From Herbidospora galbida (GTDB lineage Bacteria > Actinomycetota > Actinomycetes > Streptosporangiales > Streptosporangiaceae): DNA of 64,000 bases. The stretch lies in contig NZ_SZQA01000001.1 in the NCBI RefSeq assembly GCF_005233835.1, positions 62,001 through 126,000 on the forward strand, in the 5' to 3' direction. Shown here piece by piece: positions 59,078-64,000 of the stretch; within the stretch, counting starts at the first letter, position 1, and the number at the start of each line of letters is the position of its first letter. Below the pieces are notes generated by a model. That model did no database searches. It saw nothing but the letters and a program-made list of their open reading frames with translations, and was not told where the DNA came from. The translations under genes were made by a program, and so were the position numbers.

Positions 59078-60475
59078 TTACGGCAGCGCCGCCAGTAGCG
59101 CCTTCTCCAGAACGTCGTCCTCCTCGGGCGCCACGGTACGCAGGTCGACCAGTACCCGCCCCCGTTCGGCCCGCACGATCACCGGCGTCTCTCCGGCGCG
59201 CAGCGCCCCCATGACGGCCGACTCGCCCGACGGCCCGCAGCTGAGCTCGACCAGCACCGACGGAAGCCGCTCGACGGGCAGGCTGCCGCCGCCCACCATG
59301 CCCGCGCCGTCCCGGACCCGGGCCCGCCGCCCGATCGAGCGCGCCAGCCGGTCGGCCCGGCGGGTGAGCTCCTCGATCGGCGCGTCGAGCATGCGCCATA
59401 CGGGCAGCTCGCCGCGACGTCCGCCCAGATGGGACAACAACGTGGCTTCCAGAGCGGCCAGGGTGAGTTTGTCGATGCGCACGGCACGGGCGATCGGATG
59501 CCGGGACAGCCGCTGCACCATCGTCTCGTCGCCGACGACGATTCCGGCCTGGGGGCCGCCGAACAGCTTGTCGCCGGAGAAGACGGTCAGGTCGGCTCCC
59601 GCCGCCATGCTCTCCCGCAGCGTCGGCTCGTCGCCCAAATCGCCGGTGAGCAGGCCCGATCCCAAATCGTGCAGGAGCGGGAGGCCCGCCTCGCGTGCGG
59701 CGGCGACCAGGGCGGCCAGCGGCGGCGCGGCCGTGAAGCCCTCGATGCGGTAGTTCGACGGGTGCACCACGAGGATCATCGCGGTGCGGTCGGTGATGGC
59801 GTTGACGTAGTCGGCCAGGTGGGTGCGGTTGGTCGAGCCGACCTCGACGAGCCGCGCTCCGGCGGCCTCCATGATGGACGGGATGCGGAACTCGCCGCCG
59901 ATCTCCACCAGTTCGCCGCGCGAGACGATGACCTCCCGGTCGCGGGCGAAGGCGCCGAGCGCCAGGAAGAGCGCCGCGGCGGCGTTGTTGACCGCCAGGG
60001 CGCCGGGAGCGCCGCTCAGCTCGCGCAGCAGGGTGTTCACGGTGGCGCCGCGTTTGCCTCGGCCGCCGGTGGCCAGGTCGAACTCGACCGTGGAGTATCC
60101 GGCGGCGGCGTTGACGGCGGCCCGGGCCGCCTCCGACAAGGGGGCCCGGCCGAGGTTGGTGTGCAGGACGACGCCGGTGGCGTTGATGACGGACCTGACC
60201 CGGCCCGCGTCCAACGTGGCCAGCGCGTCGGCCACCTTGCCGGCGATCTCGTCGGGGGACGGCACGGTCCCGCCTCCGCCCACCGCACAGCGGGCCTCGT
60301 CGAGCACCCGGCGGACCTTCTCGGTCACCAGCGGGCGGCCCCATGTGGCTGCCAGCTCGCCCATCAGGGGCAGAGAGAGGACGGCGTCGGTCTTCGGCAG
60401 CGCGCGGCGGGGATCGGCGGGAGGAGTAGCTCGTGGCACTTCAACAGGTGCGGCCGGGCCGGAATCCATGATCAT
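59078..60475 (-). CDS. selA: L-seryl-tRNA(Sec) selenium transferase SelA
   Basis: 465 residues. The N-terminal domain carries RRALPKTDAVLSLP; the PLP core shows RSVINATGVVLHTNLGRAPL, YSTVEFDLATGGRGKRGA, ALAVNNAAAALFLALGA, GEFRIPSIMEAAGARLVEVG and the cofactor lysine in LTVFSGDKLFGGPQAGIVVG. It converts seryl-tRNA(Sec) to selenocysteinyl-tRNA(Sec) using selenophosphate. The ATG at 60475 has GAGGGG upstream and lies 10 bp after the selD stop. Its Cys in DEARCAV is a TGT codon. All key residues appear intact, which argues against decay of the pathway. Confidence 0.94.
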   Translation of the reverse strand: MIMDSGPAAPVEVPRATPPADPRRALPKTDAVLSLPLMGELAATWGRPLVTEKVRRVLDEARCAVGGGGTVPSPDEIAGKVADALATLDAGRVRSVINATGVVLHTNLGRAPLSEAARAAVNAAAGYSTVEFDLATGGRGKRGATVNTLLRELSGAPGALAVNNAAAALFLALGAFARDREVIVSRGELVEIGGEFRIPSIMEAAGARLVEVGSTNRTHLADYVNAITDRTAMILVVHPSNYRIEGFTAAPPLAALVAAAREAGLPLLHDLGSGLLTGDLGDEPTLRESMAAGADLTVFSGDKLFGGPQAGIVVGDETMVQRLSRHPIARAVRIDKLTLAALEATLLSHLGGRRGELPVWRMLDAPIEELTRRADRLARSIGRRARVRDGAGMVGGGSLPVERLPSVLVELSCGPSGESAVMGALRAGETPVIVRAERGRVLVDLRTVAPEEDDVLEKALLAALP

Positions 60476-60485
60476 CGTGATCCCC

Positions 60486-61547
60486 TCAAGCGCCCGCGTG
60501 GACGGAGATGTGACCGGGCCGTCCCGCGACCGCCTGGCCGATGACGGCCGTGGACCGGTCGTGTTCACGCAGGCGGTCGACCAGGCCGGCCGCCGACGGC
60601 GGCACAGCGAGCAGCAGGCCGCCCGACGTCTGCGCGTCGTGCAGCAGGATCGCGACCTCCTCGTCGACCGACACCGCGACGTCCACCCAGTCGGCCAGGA
60701 AGCTCATGTTCGCCTTGGTCCCGCCGGGCACGAAACCCTTGGCCGCCAGCTCACGCGCGTCGGGCAGCAGGGGCACGCGGTCGGCGTCGACTGTCGCGGC
60801 CAGGCCGCTGGCGCTGAGCATGCGCCGCAGGTGCCCAAGCAGCCCGAAACCGGTCACGTCGGTGGCTGCGAGCACTCCGGCGGCCACTGCGGCGCGGGCG
60901 GCGTTCGCGTTGAGCGTCGTCATCGAGGCGACGGCCTCGGCGAGGGTGGCGGGGTCGGCGGCGTCCTGTTTGAGGGCGGTGACGATGACGCCGGTGCCCA
61001 GTGGTTTGGTCAGCACGAGCAGGTCGCCGGGGCGCACCTTGTCGATCGTCATCAGGTGGTCGGGGTCGGCCAGGCCGATGACGGCCATGCCGTATTTCGG
61101 GACGGGGTCGGCGATGGTGTGGCCGCCGACCACGGCGCAGCCGCCCTCGGCGGCTTTGGTGGCGGCGCCGCGCATGACGTCGGCCAGTAGGTCGAGCGGC
61201 AGGCCGTCGCCCGGCCAGGCGGCCAGGTTGAGCGCGGCGACGGGGCGGCCGCCCATGGCGTACACGTCGGACAGGGCGTTGGCCGCGGCGACGCGGCCCC
61301 AGTCGTAGGGGTCGTCGAGGACGGGGGTGAAGAAGTCGGTGGTCAAGATGAGTGCCTGGCCGTCGCCCAGGCGCAGCACCGCTGCGTCGTCGCCTTCGGG
61401 CAGGCCCACCAGCAGGTCGTCGGCGGCTTGGGCGCCGAACCCGTTGAGGCTGGTCATGAGCGTTTCGAGTGACGCCTGCGGCAGTTTGCAGGCGCATCCG
61501 GCGCCGGGTGACAACGTGGTCAGTCGGACGGTGGTGTTTTCCCTCAT
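60486..61547 (-). CDS. selD: Selenide, water dikinase SelD
   Basis: 353 residues. The catalytic N-terminus is SPGAGCACKLPQ, with C18 and K21 at the positions of E. coli Cys17 and Lys20; the Cys form, codon TGC. Further landmarks: GDDAAVLRLGDGQALILTTD, ANALSDVYAMGGRPVAALNL, GGHTIADPVPKYGMAVIGLA and the C-terminal HDAQTSGGLLLAVPP. It makes selenophosphate from selenide and ATP. It is in one unit with selA downstream and follows the AhpD-like gene, from which a strong hairpin separates it. Confidence 0.94.
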   Translation of the reverse strand: MRENTTVRLTTLSPGAGCACKLPQASLETLMTSLNGFGAQAADDLLVGLPEGDDAAVLRLGDGQALILTTDFFTPVLDDPYDWGRVAAANALSDVYAMGGRPVAALNLAAWPGDGLPLDLLADVMRGAATKAAEGGCAVVGGHTIADPVPKYGMAVIGLADPDHLMTIDKVRPGDLLVLTKPLGTGVIVTALKQDAADPATLAEAVASMTTLNANAARAAVAAGVLAATDVTGFGLLGHLRRMLSASGLAATVDADRVPLLPDARELAAKGFVPGGTKANMSFLADWVDVAVSVDEEVAILLHDAQTSGGLLLAVPPSAAGLVDRLREHDRSTAVIGQAVAGRPGHISVHAGA

Positions 61548-61587
61548 GGGGCCCTTCCCGGACGTGCGTCGGCGGAGCGGGGCGGCC

Positions 61588-61616
61588 GGTCCCGGCGGCT
61601 GGGGGCCGCCGGGACC
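61588..61616 (-). terminator. Strong hairpin between AhpD-like gene and selD
   Basis: Perfect 12-bp GC stem with a 5-base loop in the 84-bp gap, about 40 bp before the selD ATG. No T-run follows on the minus strand, so it may be an attenuator, a processing site or an mRNA stabiliser rather than a full terminator. Confidence 0.5.
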
Positions 61617-61631
61617 ACCACCTGGGGGCCG

Positions 61632-62183
61632 TCAGTGGCCGGTGGCGCACATCCGGTAGCCGTCGTTGATGATCATCTGGGCCATGCCGGCGTAGGCTCG
61701 CGGGTCGTCGGGGACGATGGCCGCCAGCCCGTCGCAGTAGCGGTTGAACATGCAGAACGCCGCCGAGATGAGCACCGAGTCGTGGATCTCGGTGTCGGTG
61801 GCGCCGGCCTGCCGGGCCGCGTCGACCAGCTCGGCGGTGACGGCGTGGCCGCCTTCGACGGTCGCTCCGGCGATCTTGATCAGGGCGCGGAGCTTGGGCG
61901 AGATCGGGGCGCTGTCGACGTCGTCGAGGACCTTGTCGACCAGGGCCCTGCCGCCGTCGATCTGGGCGGCGCTGACCTCGGAATGGGTGGAGCTGCAGAA
62001 CTTGCAGTGGTTGAGCACCGACACGTAGGTCGCGATGAGCTCGCGGTCCCCACGCCCCAGCGAGTGGGGGCTGCGCAGCAGCGTCTCGGCGAGCTCGCCG
62101 AGGGGGCGCCCCGTCTCCGGACGGTACTGGAACAGACCGGGCGTGCCGGGGGCAAGCTCGGGGGACATGGCGATGTGCGGCAT
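61632..62183 (-). CDS. Carboxymuconolactone-decarboxylase/AhpD-like protein
   Basis: 183 residues. The AhpD active-site pattern is present: SVLNHCKFCSSTHSE with a CxxC and downstream His. A helical body follows (LVDAARQAGATDTEIHDSVL, AAFCMFNRYCDGLAAIVP). Such proteins reduce peroxides through the Cys pair; selenoprotein forms exist in other bacteria, but here both codons are TGC. It heads the unit leading to selD and selA and has the shared 18-bp operator in its promoter. Confidence 0.88.
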   Translation of the reverse strand: MPHIAMSPELAPGTPGLFQYRPETGRPLGELAETLLRSPHSLGRGDRELIATYVSVLNHCKFCSSTHSEVSAAQIDGGRALVDKVLDDVDSAPISPKLRALIKIAGATVEGGHAVTAELVDAARQAGATDTEIHDSVLISAAFCMFNRYCDGLAAIVPDDPRAYAGMAQMIINDGYRMCATGH

Positions 62184-62259
62184 TGATCTCTCCTCTGGAA
62201 ATGGCGAGTACGCCCGCGGAGCCGCCGGACGAGCGTCAGGTTTGGACCCGACTCTTCCC

Positions 62260-62288
62260 AGTAGAGGACTTTAAGTTTATATAGTCAA
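62260..62288 (-). promoter_or_regulatory. Shared 18-bp operator, site d, with promoter of AhpD-selD-selA
   Basis: Operator ACTTTAAGTTTATATAGT at 62268-62285. On the minus strand TTGACT (62288-62283), 17 bp, TCTACT (62265-62260). This is the same geometry as site c, and the best promoter of the set. Confidence 0.8.
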
Positions 62289-62347
62289 TATGAGCTACTT
62301 GATCCTTGAGATCGGATCTCCCGATGACCGCTACATGGATGTCAAGC

Positions 62348-63007
62348 TCATCCGATCGGCGACGCCATCAGCCCGAGCAGGACGCTGGAGCGCACGATGG
62401 CGTCGGTGTCGCCGACCAGCTGCAGCCTTCCGGAGGCCAGCGCCTCGAACGGGGTCAGCCGCTTGGCGCCTATTTCGACGAAGGTGCGCGCGTCGGTGCG
62501 GGCCACCACGGCGGGGTCCCCTTCGGCCGGGCCGTCGAGCGCGACCGGCTTGCCGTCGGTGACGGCGATGTGGAAGACCACGTCGTCGACGCGGAACTCG
62601 TAGGACTCGTCGATGTCGGTGGCCCGGTCGGGGTCGATCATCGCCTGTACCGCGAGGAAGCCCCAGTGGGCGCGGACCTCGACGTCGTCCGCCGGCGCGT
62701 CGATGAAGTGGAGGCCCCAGCGGGCCATCGAGAGCACCGGTTCGCGCAGCTCCCGGCCGAGGTCGGTCAGCGCGTAGCCCTGGTCGCGGGTCTGCGGGCG
62801 GGTGACGACCCCCAGTTCGTGAAGCACCTTGAGGCGCTCGGCGAGCAGGTTGGTGCCGATGCCGGGCAGTTCCTCCAGCAGCTCGCCGTAGCGGCGCGGG
62901 CCCAGCAGCAGTTCCCGGACGATGAGCAGCGTCCAGCGCTCTCCGATGACGTCGAGGGCCGCCGCCAGCCCGCAGTACTGGCCGTAGTTACGCCGGACGT
63001 GACCCAT
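62348..63007 (-). CDS. HxlR-type regulator with C-terminal SCP2-like domain
   Basis: 219 residues. The HxlR winged helix covers residues 10-110: YCGLAAALDVIGERWTLLIV, LGPRRYGELLEELPGIGTNL, LAERLKVLHELGVVTRPQTR. The second half (HIAVTDGKPVALDGPAEGDP, ARTFVEIGAKRLTPFEALAS, GRLQLVGD) looks like a sterol-carrier-type ligand-binding domain. A Cys at residue 12 sits where HxlR redox sensors carry theirs. It lies between two AhpD-like genes, and an operator-like site is in its own promoter; it is the best candidate to bind the shared motif. Confidence 0.85.
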   Translation of the reverse strand: MGHVRRNYGQYCGLAAALDVIGERWTLLIVRELLLGPRRYGELLEELPGIGTNLLAERLKVLHELGVVTRPQTRDQGYALTDLGRELREPVLSMARWGLHFIDAPADDVEVRAHWGFLAVQAMIDPDRATDIDESYEFRVDDVVFHIAVTDGKPVALDGPAEGDPAVVARTDARTFVEIGAKRLTPFEALASGRLQLVGDTDAIVRSSVLLGLMASPIG

Positions 63008-63032
63008 GGCAGCCTCCTTGCTTCGCCTGGTT

Positions 63033-63050
63033 ACTTTAATTATACATAGA
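63033..63050. promoter_or_regulatory. Shared 18-bp operator, site e (divergent)
   Basis: ACTTTAATTATACATAGA lies between the divergent HxlR-type and second AhpD-like genes, overlapped by ACATA-GAA-TATGT. It is the weakest match, but it is placed for autoregulation. Confidence 0.5.
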
Positions 63051-63086
63051 ATATGTAAGTTGTCCCGGCAACCCTGAGGAGCGCGC

Positions 63087-63677
63087 ATGACCCCCGGCTC
63101 TCCCGGCGTCAACGTCCCGATCGTTACCGAGGCCGCCGCCACCGGCGATGTCGCCGAACTCTACGGCGAGATCCGCGATCACTTCGGGCTCGGGCTGGTG
63201 CCCGACGTCTTCAAGCTCGTCAGCACTCGCTCACGATTTCTCAAGGTGTTCTGGGACGGCTACCGGTCGGTCTTCGACGAGGGAGAGCTGTCCCGCGACG
63301 TCAAGGAGCTCATCGCGGCGTTCGTGGCCCGGGAGGTCTCCTGCCACTACTGCGTCGACGCGCATACGCTCTTCCTCGACCTGCTGGGCGCCGACGCCGC
63401 GCTGAAGGCGAGCCTGTCGGTGGCGGAGGTGGAGCAGATGGATCTGCCCGAACCGGTGCGCGAGCTGCTGCGGCTGGCCAAGCGCATCACGGATGAGTCC
63501 CACCGCGTCACCGAAGCCGACTTCGCCAAGGCGCGCGCCTGCGGCTGGAGCGACGCGCAGATCCTGGAGGCGCTCTGGACGGCCTGCCAGTTCAACTGGG
63601 TGACCCGCATGGTGAGCGCAGCCGGCCTGGTTTCCCTGGGGCAGCTCGCCGAGTTCGAACCGGCTACAGGACGGTGA
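63087..63677 (+). CDS. Carboxymuconolactone-decarboxylase/AhpD-like peroxidase-related protein
   Basis: 196 residues. Active-site block FVAREVSCHYCVDAHTLFLD (CxxC plus His) in the middle, then RELLRLAKRITDESHRVTEA and ILEALWTACQFNWVTRMVSA. This is the peroxidase-related AhpD subgroup, usually about 190 residues. Both Cys codons are TGC. It is divergent from the HxlR-type gene; its 3' end overlaps the convergent Clp gene by 14 bp. Likely a thiol peroxidase linked to the regulator. Confidence 0.86.
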   Translation: MTPGSPGVNVPIVTEAAATGDVAELYGEIRDHFGLGLVPDVFKLVSTRSRFLKVFWDGYRSVFDEGELSRDVKELIAAFVAREVSCHYCVDAHTLFLDLLGADAALKASLSVAEVEQMDLPEPVRELLRLAKRITDESHRVTEADFAKARACGWSDAQILEALWTACQFNWVTRMVSAAGLVSLGQLAEFEPATGR

Positions 63678-64000
63678 AGGAGAGCGACGGGTGCTCCCCG
63701 TCGCTCACTCCGAACAGGACCGTCCGCCCGGCGGTGAGCCGCCCGCTCAGCACCTGGGCCGACAGGGTGTCGTCAAGTTCACGCTGGACGGTTCCGCGCA
63801 GGGGCCGCGCGCCCATGGCCGGGTCGTTCCCGAGCTTGGCGAGGAACTCCTTGGCGGGGGCGGTCACCTGAAGCCGTACACCCGCGCTTTCAAAAAGGCG
63901 CTGGGCCAGGTCCTCGACGGCCATGTCGACGATGCGCAGCAGTTCGGCATGGCCGAGCCGGGCGAAGACGACGACGTCGTCGAGCCGGTTGAGGAACTCG
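63664..64000 (-). CDS. Clp-family ATPase (ClpB/ClpC-like), C-terminal part
   Basis: The gene continues beyond the window. Visible are the end of the second AAA domain (EFLNRLDDVVVFARL) and the D2-small domain with AKEFLAKLGNDPAMGARPLR, GTVQRELDDTLSAQVLSGRL. The GARPLR arginine (sensor 2) is intact. It unfolds proteins with ATP. ClpB versus ClpC cannot be settled from this part. Confidence 0.88.
   Translation of the reverse strand, partial: EFLNRLDDVVVFARLGHAELLRIVDMAVEDLAQRLFESAGVRLQVTAPAKEFLAKLGNDPAMGARPLRGTVQRELDDTLSAQVLSGRLTAGRTVLFGVSDGEHPSLSFTVL

Noticed and set aside
61480-61510. SelD as a selenoprotein read through the ACA tRNA
   Set aside because: Both cysteines of the catalytic loop are TGC codons, not TGT or TGA.

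Overview
The window is high-GC DNA with GC-rich third codon positions, frequent GTG/TTG starts, ATGA/GTGA stop-start overlaps, leaderless-looking promoters, two SigJ-type (ECF41) and one ECF42-type sigma factor, and an F420-type oxidoreductase. This points to a mycelial actinobacterium, perhaps a Streptosporangiales-like lineage; the genus is an inference only.

Layout. 1-10.7 kb: ordinary accessory metabolism containing a compact phosphonate cassette. It has a GntR/UTRA regulator, one polypeptide fusing a TauD-like 2-oxoglutarate oxygenase to a PhnZ-like HD oxygenase (like TmpA plus TmpB), a divergent TauE/SafE permease, and a palindrome between the last two. 10.7-16.1 kb: decayed mobile DNA with a zinc-ribbon/coiled-coil KfrA-like protein behind two perfect palindromes, a tyrosine-recombinase tail, and broken small genes. 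16.1-21.1 kb: a SigJ module (SDR plus NADH-dehydrogenase-like enzyme divergent from sigJ, with matching ECF41-type promoters on both sides), then a P450-ferredoxin pair. 21.2-37.7 kb: rubble consisting of a WD40 pseudogene, a complete-ended IS5-family element with broken transposase, and IS21, IS630, Tn3, IS5 and recombinase remnants. Intact genes sit among these: a TetR/SDR/F420 module, DeoR plus a DUF4406 protein, a lipase, an HSL-type hydrolase, and a MerR/SDR/SnoaL module. 37.8-40.2 kb: an ECF42 sigma factor with DGPF-domain partners.

40.2-63.7 kb is a sulfur and selenium region. A sulfur block (cysteine desulfurase, ArsR-rhodanese regulator, persulfide-dioxygenase/rhodanese fusion, MFS) leads into a Tat-exported class-V aminotransferase. 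Next come long coupled minus-strand units (two small unknowns, LolA-fold protein, ABC1 kinase, MFS, acyl-CoA-dehydrogenase-like protein, PhnD/PhnC/PhnE-like transporter, DsrE protein). The selenocysteine machinery follows: tRNA-Sec and selB on the plus strand; a carboxymuconolactone-decarboxylase/AhpD-like gene, selD and selA on the minus strand; an HxlR-type regulator; and a second AhpD-like gene. A second SigJ module lies inside it. The window ends in the 3' part of a Clp ATPase gene.

Two things stand out. First, the tRNA-Sec has anticodon ACA rather than TCA, so it should read the cysteine codon UGU, not UGA; it also has three imperfect stem pairs, so decay is the rival explanation. Second, an AT-rich 18-bp near-palindrome (type ACTTTAAATTCATATAGT) recurs in the promoters of the aminotransferase, the MFS/transporter unit, the unit upstream of the ABC1 kinase, the AhpD-selD-selA unit and the HxlR/AhpD divergent pair. 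This suggests one regulon, perhaps under the local HxlR protein. The fused TmpA-TmpB-like enzyme is the other main point of interest.
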